Position numbers and translations under genes: made by a program | Assembly: GCA_902796265.1 (NCBI GenBank) | Contig: CADBOG010000019.1 | Coordinates: 1 to 41,617 of the forward strand | Length of the DNA: 41,617 nt | DNA from: an uncultured Bacteroidota bacterium | GTDB taxonomy: Bacteria > Bacteroidota > Bacteroidia > Bacteroidales > P3 | Direction of reading: 5' to 3' | Notes under the pieces: model-generated | What the model saw: the letters and a program-made list of their open reading frames with translations, nothing else | Told to the model about the DNA's origin: nothing | Databases searched by the model: none | Shown here: in pieces, positions 1 to 7,027 of the stretch | Layout: each line of letters begins with the position of its first letter | Numbering within the stretch: position 1 is the first letter of the stretch

Positions 1-727
1 CGGATTGTTTCTGAGCGTTGACCCGATGAGCAACAAGTACCCGAACATTAGCCCGTATGCTTACTGTGCCTGGAATCCGGTGAAGTTAGTGGATCCGGAT
101 GGTTGTGAAATTGGAGACTATTATACAGAAAAAGGGAAGAAAATTGGGTCGGATGGGGAAAACGATGGCAAAATATATATAGTCCCATTTAAAGAAGACC
201 AAAAAAAAATTAAGCGCGGAATTTTTGAATTCGAAAACAAGTTTGAATTACCATCCCTAGAAGCAAGGCAAAAAATGTGTAACTATTTAGAAACAGAAGA
301 TGAGAAAGACAATCTTAGGGAATACGGTGGCGCAATATGGGAAAATGAAAATGATATACAAAAACAGGAAATAAGGGCTGCCATACCAGGTGACCGTTGG
401 AATGGAGTAAGCCCAGAAGCATCTATTGCAACCAATGAATATGGAAATGATGGATTTGATGCAACAGGGAAAAGACCTGTGACTTTTTTCCATTCTCATT
501 TTAGTGGAATAATAAATGGTGTGGGATTAAGACAATGGCCTTCAGGAGATGACGATGGTCTGCAGGGAGACGTTCAGAACGTGTTGAGAAATGGAAAAAG
601 ATCATGTGGCGCACGTTTGCCATATAATATCATGGTTGCCATGAGAACGAAAAGGGTATTTCTATATACTGAAAAAGGTGTAAAATGTACCATTGATTTG
701 GATATCTTCAAAACAATAGGAAAATAA
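1..727 (+). CDS. Rhs protein C-terminal end with JAB/JAMM-like toxin domain (5' truncated by window edge)
   Basis: The reading frame is already open at base 2, so the large N-terminal part of this Rhs protein lies outside the window. The first ~33 visible residues are the end of the Rhs core (FLSVDPMSNKYP, then SPYAYCAWNPVKLVDPDG), the conserved boundary after which the variable toxin tip begins. Counting from the leucine at base 5, the tip carries EYGG (Glu106), HSH (His163, His165) and a later PSGDD (Ser180, Asp183). This order matches a JAMM metalloprotease (E, HxH, SxxD) and suggests the JAB-like toxins known from polymorphic toxin systems. The gap from HxH to Ser is 14 residues, longer than the classical 7. 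Role inferred: contact-dependent antibacterial effector. The tip is visibly richer in A/T than the housekeeping genes downstream. A five-base gap separates it from the next gene, a likely immunity partner. The Rhs identity is firm; the peptidase assignment is moderate. Confidence 0.8.
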   Translation, partial: GLFLSVDPMSNKYPNISPYAYCAWNPVKLVDPDGCEIGDYYTEKGKKIGSDGENDGKIYIVPFKEDQKKIKRGIFEFENKFELPSLEARQKMCNYLETEDEKDNLREYGGAIWENENDIQKQEIRAAIPGDRWNGVSPEASIATNEYGNDGFDATGKRPVTFFHSHFSGIINGVGLRQWPSGDDDGLQGDVQNVLRNGKRSCGARLPYNIMVAMRTKRVFLYTEKGVKCTIDLDIFKTIGK

Positions 728-732
728 TCTCC

Positions 733-1233
733 ATGAAACGTTTATTTATTATCTTAACTTTACTTTTCAACGGCATTTCTTATGCGCAAAACACAATTTG
801 CGTATATACCACATCGATTAGTCTTTATGAAAACGAAAAAGTTTACAAGGAAAAGAAAAGTACTGTGAGTAATGGAATAGTTTATGTTTTTGATACAACA
901 TTGAAAGAGGTGTCAAAATATTTGATATCGGATGGCATTATGAATAACCCCCATCCTATTATAGGAAATGATTATTGGATTGCCTTATATTTTAAAGGGC
1001 TGTATTATTTCACTGAAGTCTTCAAGGCGAATTCGATTATTGCCAATTCCGAATATTGGATTTTTAACATTGAAGAAAGTGCAGAAAGCAAAGATATCTT
1101 CGGCACTTATTACTTTGCGTTATCAATACCTCCATTCGAATATGGTGCCACAAAATACAAAAACAAAAAAGCATATCATAAAAGAGGGAAAAAGTCTGTT
1201 AGAAAAGCTGATAAAAACTATCAATCTCATTAA
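733..1233 (+). CDS. Small exported protein, candidate immunity protein for the first Rhs toxin
   Basis: A protein of 166 residues starting five bases after the Rhs stop codon. The N-terminus has a clear signal peptide: a KR pair, a hydrophobic stretch of about twelve residues, then a cleavage-like YAQ around residue 19. The mature part has no family I recognise, and it ends in a strongly basic tail (residues ~140-164, rich in Lys and Arg). Position directly after a toxin tip, small size and matching AT-rich composition are the usual marks of an immunity gene. Export would place it in the periplasm, where it could block an incoming toxin before it acts. That role is inferred from context only. 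No catalytic motif is visible. Confidence 0.65.
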   Translation: MKRLFIILTLLFNGISYAQNTICVYTTSISLYENEKVYKEKKSTVSNGIVYVFDTTLKEVSKYLISDGIMNNPHPIIGNDYWIALYFKGLYYFTEVFKANSIIANSEYWIFNIEESAESKDIFGTYYFALSIPPFEYGATKYKNKKAYHKRGKKSVRKADKNYQSH

Positions 1234-1270
1234 AACTTGAATTTCAAACGCAAGAATTCATAATGTAACA

Positions 1271-2125
1271 ATGCCCAAAAAACAAACAAAGCGAACTCAA
1301 AAAAACACACCTGTTTATGCCATCACTTTCACCGGCAAAGAATGGTGCAAGAGCCAGTGGCTCGCGCAGAGGGGACTTGAGCGTGGCATTTCAGAAACGG
1401 GCTTTTCATACTTCGGTGCGAGGTATTATGATAGCGACCTGTCAGGTCTATTCATCTCTGTCGACCCGATGGCAGACAAGTACCCGAGCATTTCGCCGTA
1501 CGCCTATTGTGCGTGGAATCCAGTTAAGCTGGTAGATCCGAATGGAGAAGAAGTAGTATTCGCAGGAGAGAATGAAAAGAAATTATATGAAGAATATAGA
1601 ACTCTTGTGTTTTCAAGCGATGAATACAAGGCTGTTCAAAATGAATTGATTGAACTTGAAAAATCATCCGAGACCTTTTGTATTCGTATGGGTGATAATA
1701 TTTCTAGTAATAGTGAATCAGGAAATTTTGGATACAATGTCTCAACTGGTCAATTTGATATCAATATTACTAGTGACAATTCTTGGACAAATGTTGAGAA
1801 ACTATCACACGAGCTTAAACATGCTGATCAATATATTAATCGGAAACTATTTTTTGAAATTAGTTCCAAAGGAGTTGTGAATACAATGAATTATAGTATC
1901 GATGATGAAATGGAGGCATATGCCAGACAAGGAATGTTCGGTAATACTTTATCAACAGAACAGGTACACTCACAATACAAATATTTGAATTATTATGGTA
2001 AAAATACGGTTTATAAACCTGTAGTGGAGGAAATCCAGATTAATAATATTTTCTACAATGGGAAAGGATATCCACGATTTATGTATCACGGTTGGAAAAA
2101 AGACATCGAAGGGATAAAGGAATGA
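1271..2125 (+). CDS. Orphan Rhs core/C-terminal cassette with HExxH zincin-like toxin domain
   Basis: This 284-residue protein has no Rhs repeats of its own. It opens with a basic leader (MPKKQTKRTQK), then FTGKE, SETGFSYFGARYYDSDL and the core end DPMADKYPSISPYAYC...VDPNG (residues ~20-92). The core end is nearly the same as that of the gene at base 1. Residues 25-40 (WCKSQW...RGI) interrupt the usual junction between TGKE and the SETG/EETG motif, without breaking the frame. The C-terminal tip holds HELKH (His180, Glu181, His184) and a later DDEMEAYARQ (residues 211-220). This resembles a zinc metallopeptidase with a glutamate third ligand about 30 residues downstream. Such short repeat-less cassettes are known as orphan Rhs tips that can replace the expressed tip by recombination. 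Here it has its own ATG, so it may also be translated. The toxin role is inferred; the peptidase motif is visible. Confidence 0.75.
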   Translation: MPKKQTKRTQKNTPVYAITFTGKEWCKSQWLAQRGLERGISETGFSYFGARYYDSDLSGLFISVDPMADKYPSISPYAYCAWNPVKLVDPNGEEVVFAGENEKKLYEEYRTLVFSSDEYKAVQNELIELEKSSETFCIRMGDNISSNSESGNFGYNVSTGQFDINITSDNSWTNVEKLSHELKHADQYINRKLFFEISSKGVVNTMNYSIDDEMEAYARQGMFGNTLSTEQVHSQYKYLNYYGKNTVYKPVVEEIQINNIFYNGKGYPRFMYHGWKKDIEGIKE

Positions 2126-2787
2126 ATGTTTTTTTAATGCTATTATTCTATAGTGTTTCGAGCCATTATTCGAACGCTTTTCGAGTGACGAGTTCAAATC
2201 TTTATTTTGCTCTATGCGGATTGAAATATGAAACTGAGCTGAATATGGATTGTGAACAAACAATAAGGTTTTTCCCTAATGGGGAGTTCATCTATAATTA
2301 TACAGGATGCACATCATTGGCAACACCTTGTAATACACAAAAAGGAAGATGGAAAATAACAGGAGATACTTTGATATTAAACACTTATTATCAAGATAGG
2401 CTCGATGATTATTTCAAGGAAGAAGGTCATATTTGCATCGACAGTATTGGAGTTTCTGTTTTCTCAATGAACACACTACGTCCAACAGATGATTTTGTTT
2501 ATATTGATGACGATATTGGATTCTTTGTGCCTGACAGCAAAGGATGTATCTTACTGCCTTGTACAAAAAAAGAGTGTTTAGAAACGCTAATACGAACAGA
2601 ATTAATTCATATTATGGATTCAATTGGAAATTTCAAAATGGAATGTGGGAAAAAGTATCGATATTATCTCAAGGATTGTTATCAAACAGTAATGAAAAAT
2701 GAGAGATTTGTCATTTTAGACTCTGTAATAATAAATTGCAAAAATGGTACAGTTTATTATTTCAATTCTGAAAATGTATTGGACTGA
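2122..2787 (+). CDS. Exported protein, candidate immunity protein for the second Rhs cassette
   Basis: The start is taken at 2122, where ATG overlaps the TGA of the upstream toxin cassette (ATGA). That start yields a 221-residue protein beginning with a short hydrophobic stretch (MNVFLMLLFYSVSSHYSNAF), a plausible signal peptide. An upstream in-frame ATG at 2092 would put ten charged residues before it and is less likely. The body has several cysteines (for example in CTSLATPC and CKNG) and beta-rich patterns such as GRWKITGDTLIL, typical of small Bacteroidota lipocalin-like or lipoprotein folds, but I do not recognise a family. Stop-start overlap with a toxin gene suggests coupled translation and an immunity role, which is inference. 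The stop codon lies inside the arm of the long hairpin that follows. Confidence 0.65.
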   Translation: MNVFLMLLFYSVSSHYSNAFRVTSSNLYFALCGLKYETELNMDCEQTIRFFPNGEFIYNYTGCTSLATPCNTQKGRWKITGDTLILNTYYQDRLDDYFKEEGHICIDSIGVSVFSMNTLRPTDDFVYIDDDIGFFVPDSKGCILLPCTKKECLETLIRTELIHIMDSIGNFKMECGKKYRYYLKDCYQTVMKNERFVILDSVIINCKNGTVYYFNSENVLD

Positions 2788-2833
2788 AGAAAGTTGACCT
2801 CCTTTCCAAGTCAACTTTTTTCAGTCCAATACA
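2775..2833 (+). terminator. Long hairpin terminator closing the Rhs region
   Basis: Arms 2775-2798 and 2810-2833 are inverted repeats of 24 bases with one mismatch, around an 11-base loop. The inner stem AAGTTGAC/GTCAACTT runs into a six-T stretch (2816-2821). The stop codon of the preceding gene (2785-2787) is inside the left arm. On the other strand it could also end the ogt operon, whose last stop is at 2888-2890. Confidence 0.8.
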
Positions 2834-2887
2834 AAAAAAACCATCATGATAATTTCTTCACTCTTAATTATGGGTTGTTCCTGCCAT

Positions 2888-3370
2888 TCACATCGATACT
2901 CCTTCCATCGTTAACAACGCCTTTTTGCGGTCGATGCCTCCGGCATATCCTGTCAATGTACCACCGCTTCCCACGACTCGGTGGCAGGGAACGATTATTG
3001 ATATAGGGTTGTGCCCTACGGCATTGCCTATTGCACGTGCTGAGAGACATCCTACTTTCTTTGCCAATTCTCCGTAGGTGATGGTTGCTCCGTAGGGTAT
3101 TCTCAGCAGCTCATTCCAAACGCTATTGCGAAAAGTGGTGCCGTTCAGTACTATTCTTGGCGTGAAATCTGGCTCTTGACCTGCGAAATATATGTCCAGC
3201 CACATCCTTGTCTCTTCGAATATCTCCAGACGGTCATTCCTCCACGTTGGAAGTAGCAAAGGAGTGTGTTTTTGACCTTCAAACCATAATCCGCAAAGAC
3301 CATCGCTGTTGCCGCCAAGCAGGATTGTTCCTAATGACGATTCCGCTGTTGTCCATTGCATCATTTCCAT
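2888..3370 (-). CDS. ogt: Methylated-DNA--protein-cysteine methyltransferase
   Basis: Suicide DNA repair enzyme that moves the alkyl group from O6-methylguanine (or O4-methylthymine) to its own cysteine. The active site PCHRV lies at residues 128-132 (acceptor Cys129) and is preceded by the helix-turn-helix region RIPYGATITYGELAKKVG and by NPISIIV. The 160-residue length fits the single-domain Ogt family. The ATG at 3370 is chosen because it falls ten bases before the end of the SDR gene and begins the conserved N-terminal domain. The longer frame up to 3484 would run far into the SDR gene and adds unconserved residues. It is the last gene of a minus-strand run, with overlap suggesting translational coupling. 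Ogt versus the C-terminal half of Ada is settled by the lack of an Ada N-terminal domain. Confidence 0.93.
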   Translation of the reverse strand: MEMMQWTTAESSLGTILLGGNSDGLCGLWFEGQKHTPLLLPTWRNDRLEIFEETRMWLDIYFAGQEPDFTPRIVLNGTTFRNSVWNELLRIPYGATITYGELAKKVGCLSARAIGNAVGHNPISIIVPCHRVVGSGGTLTGYAGGIDRKKALLTMEGVSM

Positions 3371-4194
3371 GTTACGGCACAGAAGGCACGCATCAAAGAA
3401 TCCCACCATTTTGCAGGGAGCAGCCAATGAAGGAAAACCCCGAAGTGAGAGAACCTGCCTGTGCGGTAGCGTGCGCGAGGACAACGGCTGTTGACAGCTT
3501 TGGAGATGACTCTGGTTATTACTCTTGGCGACGAGAGATAGTTGCCCGAATAGCCTTTATGCATCAGTCGACTCTCGCTTAGGGCTGCATTTTCGTATGG
3601 AGTGCCAATCGAGGTCTCCTTCAGGTGGCGCGCAGCAATAATGCCCCAATCGGTCTTGATGCCGCCAGGTTCTATTATCGACACATCGATTCCGAAAGGC
3701 TTCATCTCCATCCTAAGAGCGTCGCTCAGAGCCTCAACAGAGTATTTCGACACATGATACCATCCTCCGAAGGGCAGTACCATCTTGCCGGCAATGGAAG
3801 CGGTGTTGATGATGCGTCCGCTCTTCTGCTTGCGCATGTAGGGCAACACCAGTTGGCAGAGTCGTGCCAATCCGAAGACGTTGACCTCGATTTGATTGCG
3901 AGCCACCTCCATAGTCACATTCTCTATGGCTCCGAAAAAGCCGAATCCGGCATTGTTGATAAGCACGTCAATGCGACCCTCGGCATCAATGACCTTTTTT
4001 ACGCCATCTTGCATCGATTGGTCGTCGGTAACATCCATACGCATGGTAACAATACCGTCGGCTTTGAGAGGCTCCATAAGATTTGTGCGTCGTGCAGCGG
4101 CATATACCTTATGCCCTTGTCGGGCCAACTCTCTTGCGGCATCAAACCCTATACCGCTGCTGGCTCCTGTGATAAGAATAACTTTTTTGTTCAT
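3361..4194 (-). CDS. Short-chain dehydrogenase/reductase (SDR family)
   Basis: NAD(P)-dependent oxidoreductase of the classical SDR type. The Rossmann glycine motif TGASSGIG is at residues 9-16, and Ala-Arg-Arg after the second strand suggests NADP preference. NNAG is at 80-83, and the catalytic triad is Ser133, Tyr146, Lys150 (YHVSK). Length 277 fits the family. The tail after ~residue 235 is basic and aromatic (RYRTGRFSHFG, then WLLPAKWWDSLMRAF), and could contact membrane or lipid substrates, as in many SDRs annotated as acting on lipids. Substrate cannot be read from the sequence. Its stop overlaps the start of ogt, and 32 bases separate it from dtd upstream. Confidence 0.9.
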   Translation of the reverse strand: MNKKVILITGASSGIGFDAARELARQGHKVYAAARRTNLMEPLKADGIVTMRMDVTDDQSMQDGVKKVIDAEGRIDVLINNAGFGFFGAIENVTMEVARNQIEVNVFGLARLCQLVLPYMRKQKSGRIINTASIAGKMVLPFGGWYHVSKYSVEALSDALRMEMKPFGIDVSIIEPGGIKTDWGIIAARHLKETSIGTPYENAALSESRLMHKGYSGNYLSSPRVITRVISKAVNSRCPRARYRTGRFSHFGVFLHWLLPAKWWDSLMRAFCAVTWK

Positions 4195-4226
4195 AATTGT
4201 CTGTTGAAAATATGAAAAGGAGTAGA

Positions 4227-4688
4227 CTAAAAAATCTCTCGCATCTGCGAGTCCATTATTATTGTTACGGGTCCGTCGTTGATGAGCGACACCTGCATGT
4301 CGGCGCCGAAAGTGCCTGTTTCCACGGGCTTGTCCAACAACGATGACAGCTGTGAGCAGAACTTCTCGTACATCGGCACTGCAAAGTCGGGCTTCGAGGC
4401 GTGTATATAGCTGGGACGGTTACCCTTGCGAGTGCTTGCCATGAGTGTGAATTGGCTGACAACCAGTATGCCCATTTCGGGGAAGTCGGTTATGGGGCGA
4501 TTCATCACACCTTGCTCGTCGTTGAAGATACGCATGGCGACAACCTTATGGCATAGGTAGTCGATATCGTCGTCGGTATCGCGGTCTTCTATGCCGAGTA
4601 GCAGCATCAAGCCTTGTCCTATCTCGGATTTCCGTTTGCCCTCAATGTCGACGCTTGCCGACAAAACGCGTTGTATTACTAGTCTCAT
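4227..4688 (-). CDS. dtd: D-aminoacyl-tRNA deacylase
   Basis: Cytosolic proofreading enzyme that hydrolyses D-amino acids (and glycine wrongly attached to tRNA-Ala) from tRNA. Both diagnostic motifs of the DTD family are present: SQFTL at residues 78-82 and the Gly-cisPro motif NDGPVT at 137-142. The start MRLVIQRV is canonical, and the 153-residue length is normal. The ATG overlaps the stop of the upstream radical SAM gene by four bases (ATGA on the minus strand), implying coupled translation. No anomaly seen. Confidence 0.95.
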   Translation of the reverse strand: MRLVIQRVLSASVDIEGKRKSEIGQGLMLLLGIEDRDTDDDIDYLCHKVVAMRIFNDEQGVMNRPITDFPEMGILVVSQFTLMASTRKGNRPSYIHASKPDFAVPMYEKFCSQLSSLLDKPVETGTFGADMQVSLINDGPVTIIMDSQMREIF

Positions 4689-5308
4689 TTCTTGTCTCTT
4701 ATGATATAGTTGAATTTGTCAATCTTTGTTATCCCGATGCTCTTCAGCCACTCTATGCTTGCGTCGCGGTCGCTCTCGCTGTTGTGGTTGGGTATCAGCG
4801 GCACTCGCACCATGATGTGGTCGGCACCTTTCTTCTTAACCAACCATCGTAGATTGTATAATGCCCGACGGTTGCTGTGTCCAGTATAGGCTTTGTATAT
4901 CGCGGGATTGCAGTCCTTTATGTCGATGATGAAGTCGTCGATGACCTCTGCTGCTTTCTTCAGGTTCTCTCTCGGGATGTTGAGTGCACTTTCGGCTGTC
5001 AGTCGCCATCCGTTGCCACACAGCTTTCGAAATTCGCTGATGAAGTCGACCCTAATCAGTGGTTCGCCACCTCCGAAACAGATGCCTCCACCCGTAGCAA
5101 GAAAATAGAGATTGTCGATGTGCACGCGGTCGAATAGTTCCTGTGGCGTGAGCCTCTCGAGTCCTTCCGATGAACCGAGGCAGATGGCATTGAGACAGTA
5201 TTTGCACTTGAGCGTACAGCCATGAAAGGCAGCCAAGGTTGTCACACCAACGCCGTCGACACCAATACGATGTCTCGAAATCCCTATAAATGGTACTGCT
5301 TCGTTCAT
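4685..5308 (-). CDS. Radical SAM protein, glycyl-radical-enzyme activase-like
   Basis: The cluster motif CTLKCKYC (Cys31, Cys35, Cys38) binds the [4Fe-4S] cluster used to cleave S-adenosylmethionine. It is followed by FGGGEPL, the SAM-contacting GGE-type motif. The layout (short N-terminus, TTLAAFHGC, then VIDDFIIDIKDCN and VRVPLIPNHN) resembles pyruvate formate-lyase activating enzymes and their relatives. The 207-residue length is a little short for PflA (about 245). No glycyl radical enzyme gene is in the window, so the partner is unknown. It lies between yigZ-like and dtd, with a four-base overlap to dtd. A specific substrate assignment is not supported. Confidence 0.82.
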   Translation of the reverse strand: MNEAVPFIGISRHRIGVDGVGVTTLAAFHGCTLKCKYCLNAICLGSSEGLERLTPQELFDRVHIDNLYFLATGGGICFGGGEPLIRVDFISEFRKLCGNGWRLTAESALNIPRENLKKAAEVIDDFIIDIKDCNPAIYKAYTGHSNRRALYNLRWLVKKKGADHIMVRVPLIPNHNSESDRDASIEWLKSIGITKIDKFNYIIRDKK

Positions 5309-5343
5309 CTGTTCTTCTTTTGTTGCACTACTTGTCTATTGTC

Positions 5344-5976
5344 TTATTGCTCAATTTTGTATACCCATGCGTGGTCAAGTTGCTCTAACTTTACGGCACG
5401 CAGGTTGGCGATGGCATCGTAGAACCTCACGCTTTGCGATTGGCGCACCTCTACATCGAGGCGGCAGTCAAGGTTGAAGTCTTGGTTCTGCGGCGTAAGC
5501 CCAAACTCTTTGATGATGCGCATCACGTCGTTCATCAGCGCGTATTCGAAATGGAGACGATAGCGGATGTCTATGGTTTTCTCGATGATTTCGGCATGCT
5601 CTATGGCATCGCGGGCAGCCACCTTATAGGCGTTGGCCAAACCAGAAGCTCCCAAAAGTATGCCTCCAAAGTAGCGCACCACAACGACAAGGGTGTCGGT
5701 AAGGTCGGCAGAGAGCAGCTGGCCGTAGATGGGACGTCCGCCTGTGCCGCTAGGTTCTCCATCGTCGTTGGCACGCCAAGCCTCCTTTGTGGCTCCAAGG
5801 ATGTAGGCATAGCAATGGTGGCGGGCGTCGAAGTAGTCCTTGCGTAGCTTATCGAGGTGGCTTTTCACCTCCTCTACGGTGCGCACAGGGAAGGCAAAGG
5901 CGAGAAACTTGCTGCCTTTTTCCTTATATAACCCTTCGGCTGTTCCCTTTATAGTTCTGTATGTGTCGTCAAACAT
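5344..5976 (-). CDS. YigZ/IMPACT family protein
   Basis: Member of the UPF0029/IMPACT family, with the N-terminal signature KGSKFLAFAFPV and the central DARHHCYAY..., NDDGEPSGTGGRPI and VVRYFGGILLGASGL motifs, all characteristic. A C-terminal ferredoxin-like domain (DUF1949-type) starts near residue 135. The start at 5976 (MFDDTYRTIKG) is preferred to 6009, because the extra eleven residues are hydrophobic and lie outside the conserved domain. Function is not firmly known; eukaryotic relatives modulate translation control through GCN1. It appears to be the first gene of a minus-strand run down to ogt, though 35 bases separate it from the next gene. Confidence 0.92.
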   Translation of the reverse strand: MFDDTYRTIKGTAEGLYKEKGSKFLAFAFPVRTVEEVKSHLDKLRKDYFDARHHCYAYILGATKEAWRANDDGEPSGTGGRPIYGQLLSADLTDTLVVVVRYFGGILLGASGLANAYKVAARDAIEHAEIIEKTIDIRYRLHFEYALMNDVMRIIKEFGLTPQNQDFNLDCRLDVEVRQSQSVRFYDAIANLRAVKLEQLDHAWVYKIEQ

Positions 5977-6056
5977 TATGCAATAATAAAGAAGTATGTA
6001 AAATTGCAAAGCAATTTTTGCATATAACGCAAATCCATAAAAAAAATTGTTTTTTC

Positions 6057-6100
6057 AACTCTAACATAAGTCTGACTTAAGTCTAACTTAACTCTAACCT
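6057..6100. repeat. 11-bp tandem repeat, 4 copies (locus 1)
   Basis: Four head-to-tail 11-base units: AACTCTAACAT, AAGTCTGACTT, AAGTCTAACTT, AACTCTAACCT. Units such as AAGTCTAACTT have inverted ends (AAGT/ACTT), and unit junctions form ACTTAAGT, a perfect palindrome. The array ends within the stop codon of the gene at 6099-6830. The same repeat family forms an eight-copy array at 25484-25571. Confidence 0.9.
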
Positions 6101-6830
6101 ATTGTTGGGCGGCATAGGTTATCTGGCGTTCGATGGAGTACATCTCCCTTCCGTTGAGGGAGTAGCGGCATGTTATCCAATTGCCATGTGAGTCGTAGGT
6201 GTAGGAACGCTTCTCGACGGTAACGGTCTTCTCGTTGTCGTTGTAGAATGTCTGTGTGCGCTTGGTAAGGTTGCCGCGACGGTCGTAGCGGCGCGATTCT
6301 TCCCATAGTAGTAGCTCGTCTGCCGAATATTGGCTGACGGATTTGAGACGCTCCCGATTGTCGTATTGTGACACGGTGCGTTTAATAACCACGTTGCTGT
6401 CGGCATCGTAGGTGTATTCTATGCTTTGCACCAAGTTGCCGCCACGTGCGTAGATGCAATGGGTCGAAGCAATAAGTCGTCCGCGAAGGTCAAACTGGCG
6501 TAATTCGAGGACGTCACCATCGTAGTCAAACTTGTATTGACGGTTCTTAGATATGTCCTCGAGCGATAGAGGATAGTTGGTCACCTTTTCACCACCAAAG
6601 CCCCGCTTGCGGTATTCGGTAAGGTTGCCTCTCGTGTCGAAGAGGTATGTTTCCTGCAGATTGTTGTCGTTGCCCGAAGCATAGCGCTGAATAACGACAA
6701 CCTTGACGGGCTTGTCGCGAAGGTTATGGCTGGCCGTTGTGGGTTGCAGGAGAGTCATCCTGTTGAGTTGTGCGGAAAGAGGAGTCGCAAACAGCATGCA
6801 AAACATCAAAACAACTAACGAGAAACGCAT
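6099..6830 (-). CDS. Secreted protein with YD-like repeats
   Basis: A signal peptide is clear: MRF, a hydrophobic core, then PLSAQ with cleavage near residue 20. The mature protein holds recurring YxxDxxGN/Yxx-R(G/E)(N/R)L patterns: YLFDTRGNLTEYRK, FDYDGDVLELRQFDLRGRL, YTYDADSNVVIKR, QYDNRERLKSV, RRYDRRGNLTKR, YTYDSHGNWITCR. These resemble the YD repeats of Rhs/teneurin shells, but the protein is only 243 residues, so it cannot form an Rhs barrel. I do not know a function. It is a stand-alone gene; an 11-bp repeat array abuts its stop, and a good -7 box (TATTTTTG, minus strand, 6876-6883) lies 46 bases before the start. Confidence 0.8.
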   Translation of the reverse strand: MRFSLVVLMFCMLFATPLSAQLNRMTLLQPTTASHNLRDKPVKVVVIQRYASGNDNNLQETYLFDTRGNLTEYRKRGFGGEKVTNYPLSLEDISKNRQYKFDYDGDVLELRQFDLRGRLIASTHCIYARGGNLVQSIEYTYDADSNVVIKRTVSQYDNRERLKSVSQYSADELLLWEESRRYDRRGNLTKRTQTFYNDNEKTVTVEKRSYTYDSHGNWITCRYSLNGREMYSIERQITYAAQQ

Positions 6831-6875
6831 AAAATTAAGAATTTAGATTCTATAATTGTGGTTAATTACAAATTG

Positions 6876-6883
6876 CAAAAATA
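6876..6883 (-). promoter_or_regulatory. Candidate Bacteroidota -7 box for the YD-like gene
   Basis: On the minus strand this reads TATTTTTG, a full match to TAnnTTTG. No convincing -33 TTTG is seen at the usual spacing. It lies in the divergent region shared with dapB. Confidence 0.5.
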
Positions 6884-6966
6884 CAAAAAAAACTCTTTAT
6901 TAAACGATTAATCACGAGAAAGAGATAAATCATCATCTTTTCTGTCGTTAATTCCAATTATTTTTG

Positions 6967-6974
6967 TATTTTTG
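6967..6974 (+). promoter_or_regulatory. Candidate -7 box for dapB
   Basis: TATTTTTG matches TAnnTTTG and lies 53 bases before the dapB ATG. The bases that follow (CAACGCGAAAA) nearly match those after the -7 box at 25382-25389. No clear -33 element. Confidence 0.5.
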
Positions 6975-7027
6975 CAACGCGAAAAACCGTTTGGGTTGAT
7001 CGTGTTATTCGCATCAACAACAAGTAT

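Noticed and set aside
1317-1535. Frameshift in the orphan Rhs core at the 16-residue interruption
   Set aside because: The frame stays open and correct on both sides, so it is an insertion, not a frameshift.
2888-3484. Longer N-terminus for the methyltransferase
   Set aside because: The extra 38 residues lie inside the SDR gene and are not part of the Ogt domain.
5434-5847. Plus-strand frame opposite the yigZ-like gene
   Set aside because: The minus-strand frame has all IMPACT-family motifs.
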